Shown: positions 36,692 to 49,394, numbered from the stretch's first letter. The stretch is 64,000 nt of DNA from Melastoma dodecandrum (GCA_029817715.1 JARUPY010000465.1:3151501-3215500); one strand, 5' to 3'. Numbers and translations: made by a program. The notes: generated from the sequence alone by a model not told the origin.

Positions 36692-37282
36692 ATGGCCGCG
36701 ATTGGCTCTGGAGGCAGGTCACCCTGTTGCTGGAAGCCGAAATCAGGGTCCGCTGCAGTTGATGTGGCTGTTTTCTTCGTCGTGATTGTCGCACTGGGGT
36801 TCTTGGCTTATCCGTGCATCAGGTTGCTGGTCCTCTTGTTGATAGGAGGAATTGGGACTTTTCTGGTGGTATTGGGCGAGGAGATCCGTGATGCGCCCTT
36901 GATATACGGGCTGGTGGGAGCGAGTGTGTGCTGTACGGGGATTGGCTGTTGGTTGATCGTGGTGACCTCTGGTCGGAAATGCGCGAACCCCAAGTGCAAG
37001 GGACTGAAGAAGGCGGCCGAGTTCGACATCCAGCTAGAGACGGAGGAGTACGTGAGGAACTTGTCCAATACCTCCGGTACAGAGCAAGGCGGCAGGATGC
37101 TCAGGAGGGGCGTATTCGAGTTGCCAAGGGACCATCACCAGGAACTGGAGGAAGAGCTGAGGAAGATGGCGCCGGTGAACGGGAGGGCAGTTCTTTTGTT
37201 TCGAGCAAGGTGTGGCTGCGCCATCGGGAGGTTGGAGGTACCTGGGCTGAAGAAGCAGAGGAAGGTGAAGATGAAGAAGTAA
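36692..37282 (+). CDS. small membrane protein of unknown function (annotated in other plants as L34e-superfamily)
   Basis: A single-exon frame of 196 aa from the ATG of MAAIGSGGRSPCCW. The open frame extends further up but contains no ATG there. Residues ~22-92 hold three hydrophobic segments (AAVDVAVFFVVIVALGFLAY; CIRLLVLLLIGGIGTFLVVL; LIYGLVGASVCCTGIGCWLI). The soluble C-terminal half has a Cys pair in CANPKCKGL (97-102), then EFDIQLETEEYV, then CGCAIGRLEV near the end. The conserved Cys pairs suggest a metal site, which is inference. I recall similar plant proteins listed as ribosomal protein L34e superfamily, a label that does not fit three membrane spans, so I treat the function as unknown. 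It is encoded just upstream of, and parallel to, the AAR3 homolog. Confidence 0.75.
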   Translation: MAAIGSGGRSPCCWKPKSGSAAVDVAVFFVVIVALGFLAYPCIRLLVLLLIGGIGTFLVVLGEEIRDAPLIYGLVGASVCCTGIGCWLIVVTSGRKCANPKCKGLKKAAEFDIQLETEEYVRNLSNTSGTEQGGRMLRRGVFELPRDHHQELEEELRKMAPVNGRAVLLFRARCGCAIGRLEVPGLKKQRKVKMKK

Positions 37283-37847
37283 TGTGGTTAGTTAGTTAGA
37301 GTGTGATCTCAAGAGTTAAACATAGATATAATGCAGCAGCAGAGAGGGTGTTTTGGTTTGGCACCCCTTGTTACACATTACTGGTAGAACACTATACTTA
37401 ATGTCCTGCTTCTTACTAGATGAATAAAACCAACGGACAGATCACATCATCGACAAACTAATGACAACCGGTGGCCGTGCTTCCGGCTAACATGGCCGGT
37501 ATCGGGGTCGCGGTCATCATGGTTATTGCTATCATGTCATTTTCGCATATCAGCTGGTAAAATCAACAGGGCTAACTAAAAAGAAGGCGGTTCTTTCTGG
37601 GTCACGTGCCCTTCTCCTTGATCTTTTTTCTCTTTTGTCCTTTTCACGATTGAATTCCCGACAAGCTTCTTCTCCCACCGAAGATCGTGTAGAAAGCCCT
37701 TCCCTTTTCTTCCGTCTGCTCTGCGTGTCCTACCCGATTCCTTTCTATTAGCTCCTCCTTCGATTCCCAGTTAGGGTTTCGATACCCTAGCTCTTCGATT
37801 CTTCTCTGAACTTCTTTTTTTCCCTTTAATCGGTGTATAAGCCTGTT

Positions 37848-40768
37848 ATGGAGTCTTTCAGCTCGACCCAGTTCGATATATTCGGGATTTACCGCCGGTT
37901 CTGCGGTACGCTGCGATTCTTGCTGTTGGTTAAGATGATCGATTCTCCGTTATTGTCTTTGTTGTGGGTTTAAAGTTTCAATTCGGATTGGGAGACGTGG
38001 GATTTGTTGAGATCATGGGGTTTTGGTCGGAAAAGGTTGATCTTCTTTTAATATTAGGTGATTCTGGAGTAGATGGTTGTGAGCAAGTAGTGTTGTTTCT
38101 GGGGCTGCTTTTTATGCATCAGCTTGAAGTGGCGACTTTCCAAAGTAAGTTTTGGTGACTGAGTTGTTGTGATGTCTGAATTTTACTGGTTGTGGCCATC
38201 CACTGTTGCAGACATTAAATCGGGGAAATCATCTATCTATGGAGAGGAAGGTTACAGTCATGACGATGAATCTGAAAGGGCAAAGTTTACGAGGGAGGCG
38301 TTGGCGCTACTATCAAAATATGTTGAGTCAAGGTTGCCCGCTGGGTATGATGTATATTGTCAAAAAAGATCTATGTTCTCTGTGCAAGGATTTCCTGATT
38401 CCTTGAAGAGTCGTGTTTTTTTCATGTCAGGATGTCAGTCTTCGATGAGCTGATGAAGCTATTGCCATTCCTAAATTTGTCAGTAAGTGTAGCATTTGAA
38501 CCGGATAATGTAGTTTTTGCCAAATTTTGATAGACGTGTGGCGTCTTAAGAAAGTATGATCTGGTGATGGTTATTCCTGGATTAATGAGCTATTCACCTT
38601 CTTGACTAGATGTGATACTATCTAAGTGGTTCCTTGCAGAATGATTTTTCGGAATTTACCTGCTTCTATGATTTCGTGTTTTTCATCTCCCGGGGAAAAG
38701 GGCAGAAAAATATCAGTAAGTTTGTGTTCATGTTTCTTGTTTTCATTCAGTAAGAATGTTCAGTCTTATTCATTATTGTTATCTTATTGGTTCTACTCGA
38801 ATGCAATAATGCACAGCTGTAAGCAAAGCCATTGCTGCCTGGAAACTAGTCTTATCTGGAAGGTTTCGGCTGCTCAACCAGTGGTGTGATTTTGTGGAGG
38901 TATGGCCTTCTGCTCTGATGGTTTCTGTTTTATAGTGATATTAGTCTAATACAAGTGGCAGATTGTTGTTCCTTTCATGACTGAGAGTATGCAAAAGCAG
39001 ATGTTGAATGTGTTTCCCGATATTAGATACAATAAATTGTGGCACTTCATTGTTCTATAAAGGTAATTCAGGCCGACGTACAAAATTCCATATGGTCATA
39101 CTGGATTCAAAGCTTCTGTAATATCAAGCTTAATTCTTAATTAAAACTATTGGTTGTGTGCTGCAGTGTCTTACTTGTGGAAAAGGTGTTCGCTTTTGCA
39201 TGCAACACCTTTTGTCAGTCAATTCCCATTTTATAAAATAATTGCGAATATTGCCTGGCTGTCGGCACTGACAAATGAATTGGAAATGCTCGGTGGTTGC
39301 TTTGAACGAGACTCCTTCTGTTTCTGTATGATACTTGATAAACTAAACATTTTAAGAATTTCCGATTTATCTTTCTCATGTTTTCTTTTTGATGGATTTC
39401 TTTCAGAAAAACCACCGGTATAACATCTCCGAGGATACCTGGCAGCAAGTGTTAGCATTTAGCCATTGTGTTCATGAATCTCTAGAGGGTTATGATTCTG
39501 AGGGTAACGATTTTCTCAATTTCTGTATGTTTACCTACCCATGTTCTACGTGCATCATATTCAGCAGTCAGCACGATAGTTGTGTACTGTTCACTTAATT
39601 GTTTTTTGCGGGATTTGTTTGATACAATAACAGTTGTTCTGAGAGATAATAGTACAAGTAAATGCTACACCTAGGATCTGAGTAGATTTTGTGAATATAT
39701 ATTATTAGTTGCAGCTTGTAGTTTTCTTCTAGTTCCTGTTGAATTCCATATCTAGAATACCGTCTGTGGTTCTGGGGTAATTTGGCTATCATGCTTGAGT
39801 AGTTTTCTGTTTGTTTTTTTATGAAGATTCGGGAATTAGTTTGAACATAGAAAGTTTTAATCATAGGAAACTTTTCAAGAAATTGAGTCAATTTGCCCAA
39901 TTCTGACTCTTGGCACAATTATATCTTCACTTTTATAGTCGATTGAATTGAAGCAAAATATCTCCAGAAAATGGGTAGTGGCAGGTGCATAAAATTGAAG
40001 CATTTACTTACCGGGAAAATGACATCTCTCTGTATTTTGCTTTAGAGTTCTTACATCAAAAACTTGATTGTGATGTTCATGTGCGTTTACCCAGGTGCTT
40101 GGCCAGTTTTAATAGATGATTTCGTGGAGCACATGTACAGGTTTGTTCTCCTACATGGACCTGCAGTTTGGAGTCTTCTCACGTGATGGACAAGATGTTT
40201 CTAAAAATACTAATAAGGATGTGGGCCCGCTTGTTATCTGAGTTGCAGTTTGTCCTTTGCTGGATTTTGACTTTGATCATCATGTGCTCATTCAAAAGGA
40301 CTTCTCTCAGGATCTCCGGGTCCAGCGACGTTACGGACTTTTGTTGTGCCTGTGATGATGCTGAAAAACACGACGTACCTCTTCCTGGTACGCATGTCCA
40401 TCACCAGTTAATTAGGTGCGGAGTCATGATCAGACGTTTGATTATGTAGTCTTTCAGGTTTGAGAAACTTACCCGGTTTGAAGAGGAAATATCGCTATAA
40501 TTGTACAATGGTCGGCGAGGAGCTCTCAGACATGCACATTCAGGACTCTGTCGAGTCGGGTTGGTCGCCATATACGAAGAGGAGAATATACAGCGCTTCA
40601 TCTTCGATATGCGAGGGGGATGGATTTTCGAGCAATGCTTCCGATGACAGCATGGAAGTAACGAAGCACAATAGTCCCCTAGGATCGAGATCTCCATGTG
40701 CCGTCGAGGGTTGTCTCTCGATGGGCTTGTCCGGGATGTTTGCAGGTCATCGCCAGTCTGCCAATTGA
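37848..40768 (+). CDS. AAR3: AAR3/DCN1-like protein (potentiating neddylation, cullin-binding domain)
   Basis: Nine exons give 310 aa: 37848-37905, 38212-38344, 38431-38482, 38640-38715, 38817-38899, 39407-39503, 40095-40140, 40311-40387, 40458-40768. All joins are in frame with GT-AG borders. The N-terminus MESFSSTQFDIFGIYRRFC and the block MSVFDELMKLL are followed by the cullin-binding (PONY/DCUN1) region: VSKAIAAWKLVLSGRFRLL, NQWCDFVE, RYNISEDTWQQVLAFS and GAWPVLIDDFVEHMY. DCN1-like proteins help NEDD8 transfer to cullins; Arabidopsis AAR3 was identified through resistance to an anti-auxin. The C-terminal tail carries GLKRKY and SPCAVEGCLSMGLSGMF, which I recall as specific to AAR3 rather than other DCN1-like proteins. 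Length is close to Arabidopsis AAR3 (about 320 aa). Confidence 0.92.
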
Positions 40769-41195
40769 GAAAATAAGAAGAGTATCCTCCTACATGTGAA
40801 TTGGCTATCACATTCAATGCCTTTGGAAGGTTTTTGAAGAAAAGGAGTGAAATGTGGCTTTTCCAATTTTGTGTGAAATATGATGTTTAATCATCAATTT
40901 GGCAGTACTCTTTATACTTAATTATGATTGGGAAGGAATAAACTGAGCATTATCTTCCACTCAATCTGTGGTTTTGATTGCTAAGATCACCCATCTTTGT
41001 CCCTCGACCTCATTCTGCTGTGTCCTTGTGAAGAAATGGCCATAGGAATTTGCCTAGATATGGATGGTTTCCGGCGAGTGTCAGCTTTTCAGGCATAGCA
41101 AATTCTGGTTAATTGCCATCGTTCATGATGAAATGTACTAGCATCCATCAAGTTATGCATGCCTTAGTTCCATCACCTACAATGCTTGAGATGGT

Positions 41196-42696
41196 CTACC
41201 AGTGGCCGATGATCTCTAGGATGGACGTATAAGTCCCGAACACCGCCGTAGCAATACCCATTACTATGATTCCCATGATTGCGACTGTCTCCGTCTCGAA
41301 CCTCCTGTATCTCCCTGATATCTTCAGGTAACACAGGCATGGCAAGATGATGGATGCAGTGATGCTGAGGAACGCTCCAACCAAAGACATGAGGTACCCG
41401 AAGAAGGGCACAGTGAGTGCCACTATGACAGTGCTGATCACCAATGTCGTGCTGACCATGAAGCTCGGAAGCTTCTTATTGGTGTTGCAACAGGAAGGTA
41501 GCCTCTGCTTTGCGGCATTGACAATCGGGGTCACCATCAGGGCATACTTGCATATTGGGTTGACAAGCGTAGTGTATATTGCTATCTTTGAGCTCAATTT
41601 TTTGAGTGGGAGGTTGAGGGTGATTTGGGATTGCACCCCGTCTCCAAACATGAGGTAGCCCATTACTGCCATCGATGCATATCCAATTGTGCACAGGATG
41701 AAACACAGTAGAAGCACCTGCAAGGGGAGGAGATTCAGACCAAAAACATTATTTGCGCGGAACGATGTCTGAATGTGTGTAGAACGGGCTGCGTTTTCTT
41801 ACGTTGGAGAATTGATGCTTCTTCTTCATGGAACTGTAAAGAGTTGGGAAGACTGGATGAGCACAATAGCAGAATCCATACAAGCTAACCGCAGTCGGGA
41901 TTCCACTCCAGTTCACGAAAGTTCCCCTGTGACGAAACCCGACCTCGTCGCATGCACCAGTCCAGAAGATTGACACAAGGATAGTCCCCGAGGCCAGTAC
42001 CCCACTCGCAGACACGTATGAGAGCAGGCTCAGGTTATCAACCCAAACAGAAGGTAAGATCAGAAGTGCGACGAGGATCACAAGTCCTTGCTTCCCACTG
42101 ACAAGTCCTCCGAGATCAAAGTGCAAGTTCGGGAACAGGTTATGGAGGTTGTCACCTTCTAGGATTAAGAACCCGGTAGCAACCAGGAAAAGCTCGATGT
42201 ACATGAAGATCGAGACGAGGGCCCTGCCGTACCTCCCAAATGCGCGCTCGCCGATGTCGGGGTAGGTGACGATGTCGGGGTCAAAGTCCATGGATCTCTT
42301 GATCAGCACAGCGGAGTAGAACGCCGATAAGGCGATGGCAAAGAGAAGTGCCAGGCTAAGCCACCCTCCTGACGCTAGTGCAAAAGGCGTCGACAGTATC
42401 CCGACTCCTGCATATTAAATAAACCACAACAACAAATCATCACCCTAAACTCGGCTCCATAAAACCCTCGCGACTAGGTAAAAAACTGCGCAAATCTCTT
42501 GGGGAAGGGGCAGGTCGTTACCCGAGAGAGCGTTGAGGCCATTGAAGGAGGTTTTGAAGAAGGAAGTGGTCCCTTGGCCGGGGTGGTCCGCGTTTCGGCC
42601 ATGTTTGCTGGACTCGACATCCTCGACTTTGTTGCTTTGTTGCAAGAGAGGCTGAATCAGACATGACTCGGAAGAGGCTCTGTGAACATCTTCCAT
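41196..42696 (-). CDS. AVT1-like: vacuolar amino-acid transporter of the AVT1 clade (AAAP family)
   Basis: Exons 42522-42696, 41803-42407 and 41196-41717 give 433 aa, all in frame with GT-AG. After a ~45-residue cytosolic N-terminus comes FFKTSFNGLNALSGVGILST, the AAAP family signature at TM1. Then about ten hydrophobic segments follow, for example LSLALLFAIALSAFYSAVL, YIELFLVATGFLIL, GLVILVALLILPSVWV and VGAFLSITASIILPCLCYL. GDGVQSQITLNLP is a typical AVT1 loop. Members exchange neutral amino acids across the tonoplast, driven by protons. It is convergent with the AAR3 homolog, 427 bp between stop codons. A TATA-like box sits about 135 bp upstream of the ATG. Confidence 0.93.
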
Positions 42697-42829
42697 CTGT
42701 AGACACAACTGATTACGAATCGGGTTTAGGGTTGTTTTGATTTGATTTATTTGTTGGGGAGGGGAAGAGGATGTTAGAGACAGAACAACGAATTGAATAA
42801 TGTGACTCACAACCTCGGGGTTCGCATTC

Positions 42830-42837
42830 TATATATA
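42830..42837 (-). promoter_or_regulatory. TATA-like box of the AVT1-type transporter gene
   Basis: TATATATA on the minus strand 134 bp before the ATG at 42,696. Sequence and distance fit a plant core promoter; no other support. Confidence 0.4.
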
Positions 42838-42849
42838 ACGCTTACGCAA

Positions 42850-45800
42850 AGCCCGAATGCACACAATATGGATTTGCCACATTTTAGAGACGGACACGAG
42901 CAAAGGTTGGGGGTAAGAAAGGAATGGAGGACGACAAAGCGGGGGGGGGAGGGGGAGTGTCGTTATGTGCTTGTGCTGTCCGACGCATGGCGTGATGCAT
43001 GTGGCCGATGAAAGGGGTTGGACTCGAAGATAAATAAGATTCCCTGCCACACTTTCCCTTCCCCCCCCCCCCCCCCCCCGGGTTCCTTCTTGCTTCGTTG
43101 TGTACGATGAAATGTCGAGTAGCGTCTCGTCTTGTCCCTTGTCATAGCTGGAGGTCTGATGGAGTCGTGGTCACAGTTTCACAAAGTTCCGTAGCTTTGC
43201 CGCTTACAGTCACTCCACCGCGGCACATCCTCCAAATGTGGGACCAGTCAGTTGTTACGGCTTTGTCCAAGTGGGTCAGCCCCTAATGACACGTGAAAAA
43301 AGTTTGTCCTTGAACTGGGTAGGGTTACCAAATGAGTGTCCTTTCCGTGGCATCTTAATCATAACATTGCATTAGTCGTTGGGTATGAAAATGACCAACA
43401 CCTTTTTGCCATATCGCGGATAACCCCCGTAGGAGGATAGCAAGTACTTTATGCCTCCTACATCATGCCGTGTGTTCGCTTAGTTCGTAGTGATTTGGAT
43501 GGACATGGAATGCTTGAGACTTTCTCGTGTAGTAGTGAAGAAACAAGTCCAAGGAGATTAGGTGGAGGGAGATAGAATTCCAAAACTAAAAAGGCGTGTT
43601 GGATATGATCGAATATTCTAAGGAAGTGATTCCCAAGCCCCTCTTTCTTGTACCCCATTTCCCTAATATATCAAAGACGTTATTTTCTAATAAATTGTGA
43701 TTAACAATGCCTTGACCTTGATATCGTTTACGAGGGCAGGAATGGGATCAATTTCCCATGTGCAATGTGGCAGGCACATCTCTTGAATTTCCTAAATGAA
43801 GCAATACAAGACAAGCAAGCACACTAAAGTTGTTAAAAATTTCCATGTCGTGTTACATCAGGACATTGTCGTTTCTCCCGTTGGCAATCGCATCTGCCTA
43901 ACTCGTAGGAATATTAAAATAGTTGGCCACCCCTCCTTTAAAAATTAACGTGCAAAAGGACAACAACCACTACAACAATCGACAAATACTAAATCACGTT
44001 GAGGTCGTCCGTCCGTTCGTCTAGTCGATAATATCACCATCCCGCTGATCGAATTCGAGGCGAACCAGCTGCGAGCGTCCCTCCTTCTCATTTCATTTTC
44101 AAAGATCGAACCTTAGAGAAGGTATAAGCTTTGTGATGTTGGCATTTAGCTGTCCGAGGATGCGATTGAAAGGCTAAGGAATTACAAAATTCAAAGGACA
44201 TAATCACGACAATTATGTGGACAGAATTCAATTCATCAGAGGACTACTAGCTAGGCTCACGTAAACGTTGCGACAATGAATTACAAATTAGGGGCTGCGC
44301 TGCCGTGTTCCTATTGGTCGGCATCGTCGCAATCATTAATAATTACGAAAACTCATTCATTACAACCTCTTGAAAGCATGATCGAGCTACAAACGTTCAC
44401 TTCAAAAAGCGTGAGGAAAGAACGAGGAGAGTCCCCACGTTCAAATCATTTTCCACAAGCAATTTATTAGGGTGGGTGGGCGAGGATGATTTTGTCATTG
44501 TCCGATGTTGTGGGACCGAGAACTCGACATCGTTGTCAATTTTGCGGCCGGCAAATACGTTCTTTTCTTCATTCAAGGGTGGGAGCGGGAAGAGTCATAG
44601 GAGGAGACGTATTTTGGATAGGGATGTGTATGCGTTAGAAATCGTGTCGGAGTTACTATCCCAACACCTCTCCTTAATTTAACATTGGATTTTTGTTTGA
44701 GGGAATCTTTGTCCGACGGGACTAATCTGGCTCAGATACCATGTTAGAAATCGTGTCGGGGTTCTCTTTCACCTAAAAGCTAGTAATTAGGTGAAGGGTC
44801 CCAACTCTATTTAAGGACTTGGCCCAAGCCTTTCTTATTTGACATGGGACTATCCAAACAGTATATATATCGGGGGGACTGATAGAGATTGGGGATGTCT
44901 CACCCCTCATAAAATCAATGCATTGTCGCCCTCTTACCACAAACTGCTGAAATCGATCCCCACTTGAATGTCGTGAAATGGAAATATAGCTGGCTTAGGT
45001 TGCAAGGCTCTTCCGGGTGGTGGGGGTGTCAGATTTCGTTTGCACTAACGAAGCGATGTTGGAATTTTTCGGGATTCTATTAATTGTATTTTTTTACGTA
45101 ATTTTCATTTCGTCTTATTTTATTAAAGTATATTTTATAAAACGAAATATGAAGTAAGACAATAATAAACTTACAATAAATTATTGTGATCGCTAAAATA
45201 TTTGATGTAGTTTATGGATGAGAGTAGGTCTTTTTGTAACTTATTGTATATATTAAATTTCAGGAATGGTGTGTTATGCGTTCAGTTTATTTTTGCATCT
45301 TTTCCATTGAGAGCGGCCATACAGCAGAAGAAGACCTGATTTTAAGGATTTAAGCCTTTGTGTTGACGGGATAGACGTGTACGGGTGTCGTTAGTCGTTG
45401 CAAGAAAGGTTATATGCCCGATAATCAGGGCATTGAGCTACTATTAAATCCGGGTACGTACTATTTCTTCCTCACCTTTTCATTCCCTAAATTTAATTAG
45501 GACGACCCTAAATGAATTGATTTTTCTTATGTGTACTTGAATGGATTCATTGCTCAACGTATCAAATGGGTAGTGCCTATGGACAGGGGTTGGGCCGGGC
45601 TACGTTGATTCGGATGGAACGCGCCGGACGTGCTGGATTCGGTCGACAGTGGACCGACTATCCAAGAATAGTAGAGATCAAATCGATGCTATGATACTCC
45701 CTAATCTCGAATAATGAGTCCAATGGACCCTGCTAGGAAAAAAAGAAAAAGAAATATCTATGACGGTAACGTGGAATTATTGATTCGTGTTAGATTTCAT

Positions 45801-46329
45801 ATCATGAAAATTTGTGACCCACCTGTGCGTAAAATTGACGATCCAACCACTCCCATTTGACTTAGTAGGTCGCCTTCATTATGTGCTCGACATCTTCGAG
45901 CCTTAGACTTAGGCATTGGATTAAATTATTATTAGTATTCTTCTTTTGATTAGAGTAGTTTTTATAACATCATGACTTTTTGTTGTTTTGAAACTTACAA
46001 ATTACATTATTCACGCCATCGGATTGAAGCGAAGGACATGACCCTTTCTCCTACCAAGTCGAAACTTAGAAGAATCGTCCATTTATGATATTGATTGATG
46101 TGCGGAAACTGGCACTAAATCCCACTAGAAAGAATTGAGTAGATAGTTTTAGTTTTATTGTTCAAGCAATGATCGTCTCGTGGGTATCGAGTCATGACTA
46201 GGTCTGATGGCGTCTTAGGTAAGAAGAGATTCTTCCTTACATCGTTGTACACGACAACGTGGTTATGTTATAATACCCTTGTCCTATATGCCTTTGCAAA
46301 CATTTGGTTTCACGCACGCATCAGTTGAA
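42850..46329. other. intergenic, includes a 19-base C run and a TRIM-like element
   Basis: A 19-base C tract is at 43,061-43,079. The LTR-type remnant at 44,634-44,860 is described separately. Between 45,050 and 46,250 the sequence is AT-rich without recognisable coding. The promoter of the aquaporin gene should be at the right edge. Confidence 0.5.
44634..44860 (-). mobile_element. TRIM-like LTR retroelement remnant (one near-complete LTR, PBS, one deleted LTR)
   Basis: Read on the minus strand, a 119 bp LTR-like unit runs from TGTTTGGATAGTCC (44,860) to GATTTCTAACA (44,742), so it has TG...CA ends. It abuts TGGTATCTGAGCC (44,741-44,729), one mismatch from the usual initiator-tRNA-Met primer-binding site. 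About 62 bp further on (44,666-44,634) a second unit reads TGTTGGGATAGT, then jumps to CTCCGACACGATTTCTAAC: the same start and end as the first LTR with its middle deleted. The internal part has no coding capacity. This matches the layout of plant TRIM elements. Confidence 0.7.
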
Positions 46330-47728
46330 ATGGACAGGATTGCTCCCGAACCGAACGCCTCCGTAAACTTCGATGGAATCCTCGCGAGGAACCGTCCCAA
46401 GAGCCCATGGGCACGTCTGCTCGAGTTTCCGCCCGGTTTTTATAGAAAGGTATCCAGCATAGGAGACAAAAGTCCTTACGATCTCATTCATGAATCACGG
46501 ACCTGACGTCGTGATGCAGGTGATTGCGGAGGTCATAGCGACGTATCTGTTAGTCTTCGTGACTTGTGGGGCGGCCGCGATCAGCGAGAATGATGGGATC
46601 CTGTTGCCGAAGCTAGGGGCCTCAATCGCTGGGGGGCTGATAGTAACGGTGATGATATATGCAGTTGGGCACATCTCTGGGGCGCACATGAATCCGGCCG
46701 TTACCTTCGCCTTTGCCTCGGTCCTCGGTTTCCCTTGGAAACAGGTTCATGCAAGCCTATTCTACAGCCCCAAGTCGTTCATTTCTGTCTCGAATTATGA
46801 TCAGGTTTCGTGGTATTATAATTCGAGTATTGGATAGTGTTGGATAGTATTATAATAACAGATATACAGCTTTTTTATTAGGCAGAAGTTAGCACCATTT
46901 CTTAGAGTTTGATATTTCTTTTATTCATATTTCTTAAAATAATGTCTGAACTGATCAATTTGTCCGGAGTTACAAAATGGACACGTTTAGGTTTGATTGA
47001 TGGGTTCGTGTTTTTCTTAATGGACGTATCTTTAGGTACCGTGCTATGTTGCTGCTCAACTGACGGGAGCGATCTCAGCTGGATTTACTCTCCGTTTGCT
47101 GCTCAATCCGATCAAGCGCCTTGGCACAACCACACCGTCCGGATCACCAATCCAAGCTTTGGCAATGGAGATTGTCGTCACCTTCTCGATGATGTTTGTC
47201 ACCTCTGCGGTTGCCTCTGATACCAACGCTGTAATGACCATGATTACTACTTAGAGGAAACTGATATCGATGATTTGTGGGGCTGACTGAATGAACTCGC
47301 AGGTTGGTGAGCTCGCTGGAATGGCTATTGGCTCTGCTGTTTGCATTACGTCGATCTTAGCCGGGTAACCAAAAGTTCAAATTGACTAGGTTTCTTAATA
47401 TGAAAGCACATTAAATGTCATCAAGTCATAAAGGTTATGTTTGATTTCACCTGTGTTTTCCAGGCCAATATCTGGTGGATCAATGAACCCGGCGCGGACG
47501 ATCGGACCGGCACTCGCTAGCTTGTACTTTAAAGACCTATGGGTCTATATCATTGGGCCAGTGATTGGAACGCTGCTTGGTGCATGCTCTTACAGTATCA
47601 TCCGGGGGAGTGATATTAGACCGGCAAACAAGCTGGTTTCTCCATCTCTGTCGGTCAAACTTCGGAGAAGACTAAGGCGCAACAACGAGATTGGTGCCGA
47701 TTTTGATGATAACTTAGAATCGAAATAG
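46330..47728 (+). CDS. NIP2: NIP2-type aquaporin (NIP group III, Lsi1-like silicon channel)
   Basis: Exons 46330-46449, 46520-46744, 47036-47230, 47303-47364 and 47464-47728 give 288 aa, all in frame, GT-AG. The two NPA boxes are HMNPAVT (98-100) and SMNPART (209-211). The selectivity-filter positions read Gly78 (H2), Ser197 (H5), Gly206 (LE1) and Arg212 (LE2). This is the G-S-G-R set that defines group III, with the same spacing as my recollection of rice Lsi1. Exactly 108 residues lie between the NPA boxes, the spacing reported for silicon-permeable NIP2s. The family conducts silicic acid, boric acid and arsenite across the plasma membrane. The C-terminal tail has KLRRRLRR. The start is the ATG of MDRIAPEP, with good context (G at -3 and +4); an earlier in-frame ATG at 46,288 has poorer context. 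Confidence 0.93.
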
Positions 47729-49394
47729 AACTTGAGGCACAAAATTGTTAAACTCGCAGTTGGATGTAGACTATCCGTGAAACACATGCTACATTGTATC
47801 ACCCATTCTCGGTACATCCCACTTGATGCCCGAAGGTCTCCATATTTGTGCATACGAAAGATAAGATCAGGCAACCGATAGGCCAGATTCTATCATGTCC
47901 ATGTTTCCTCTGCCGGTTGACAGCGAAAGTAAAAATATCAACAAACAGCAACGAGGAGCAATGAAAATAGTGGGGTGAGATTGCATAATCCATCATCATC
48001 ACCATCGTTCATCTCCGACTGAAATACAGCAATTCAATCAGGTTGAAAATACACAAACTAGACGATGGCATTCGTTGAGCGGGCCGCGACCTTTAGACGG
48101 AATTAATTGAAGTCATCGCAAGGAGTCCAGTTTAATGTGCTTGATACAAATACAAAAGCTAGAGGCAAAGATTACCGGTTCATATCGGACTATCACAATA
48201 ACAATACCTTTTGTATGTTCGAATAAAAGACTCTTATTCCATCCCTTGTTTCACCAGTTTAAACTTATCCGATGATGGTAACCATGAACATACAGCCACT
48301 TAAGGTTGGTTTCTGTTATGCCATCGTTATCTTCATCATACTGTTGAACAGCCGAATGTTCCACAGGTTACAATAGGACTTTGATATCGAGAATCTGCAA
48401 TGGCGCTGTATTCCCGATACTTACCATGGAGGCCGACTTACCCGAACTCATAGCGGTCGACATCATTCGGAGAACTGCAAGCAATTTCACAAATTATCGT
48501 CGGTATAATTAACTCAAGCACCATGACCTATGCAAAAGATTTACCTTTGACTACTTCTTGTTATTTGGAAGAAGAAAAAACAATTAGGAGAATCATGGAG
48601 TTATGACGATCCAACCCAAACGTTATAATTAGTTGCAGGAAAACAAACCTATGTGCTTTTACCGGTTTAAGTGACATATTCATTTTTCTCCCCTTCAAAA
48701 GAAAGGCCGCCTCCCGACTACCGTGACAAAAAAATAAGCTGTCCTATGAACGAGTTGTGTCCCTCGATGCCGCAGCGAGTTCGATATATGCGATGACAAA
48801 ACCAAACACGCGTATGTTGCCAGAAACGTAAGTTTTTTGCATTCCGGTCGAAAAGAAAACGTTCACTGAGGCGCGACAAGGGGGCAAATAATTTCTAGAA
48901 ACGAGTAACATCGAAATTTTAATATTATGATAGGATTGCATGAGATCCTACTCGATGACAAGATCTACCAACATTAACTGCAATCCTTTGGAATTAATTA
49001 TGCTCACTTTTTTATAACATGCCCTTCAGACATTCCAATCGCTTTTCTCCTTTCCCTAAACCTTCAAGAAGAATAATCTGTACAACATTATGGAACACTA
49101 ATTTGGATGTCCGCGACATCTGAAAGTGGGCGACGAGGTATGTGCGCTGTCTCATCTAAATTCTTCGATTTTGTCTCCAGTTAGACCTTCCTTCTCGTCA
49201 TCTCACTATTACGTCACCTTCCAGTTTGATGTGCGCACTTTCGTCTCAGTATGGTATCATTTTTCAAGGATTATAAGGTTTTTTCTTCTGCATTTGATGC
49301 CGCCCTCTCGTTTTATTAGATTACGTGGTTGTCCGCTGATCTGATCAGTCTGTACAGCATTAGATTCCCAGTCGATTTTGATATTGTTCGAAAC
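47729..49394. other. intergenic; no gene supported
   Basis: This is the 3' flank of the aquaporin gene and presumably the 5' region of the RING-CH gene. Only short random frames are present. A noncoding first exon of the RING-CH gene around 49,100-49,390 is possible, because the frame is open upstream of the ATG used. Confidence 0.45.

Noticed and set aside
46279..46329. Longer N-terminus for the NIP2 aquaporin
   Set aside because: The open frame there begins with TTG; the first ATG (46,288) has weak context, so the ATG at 46,330 was preferred.
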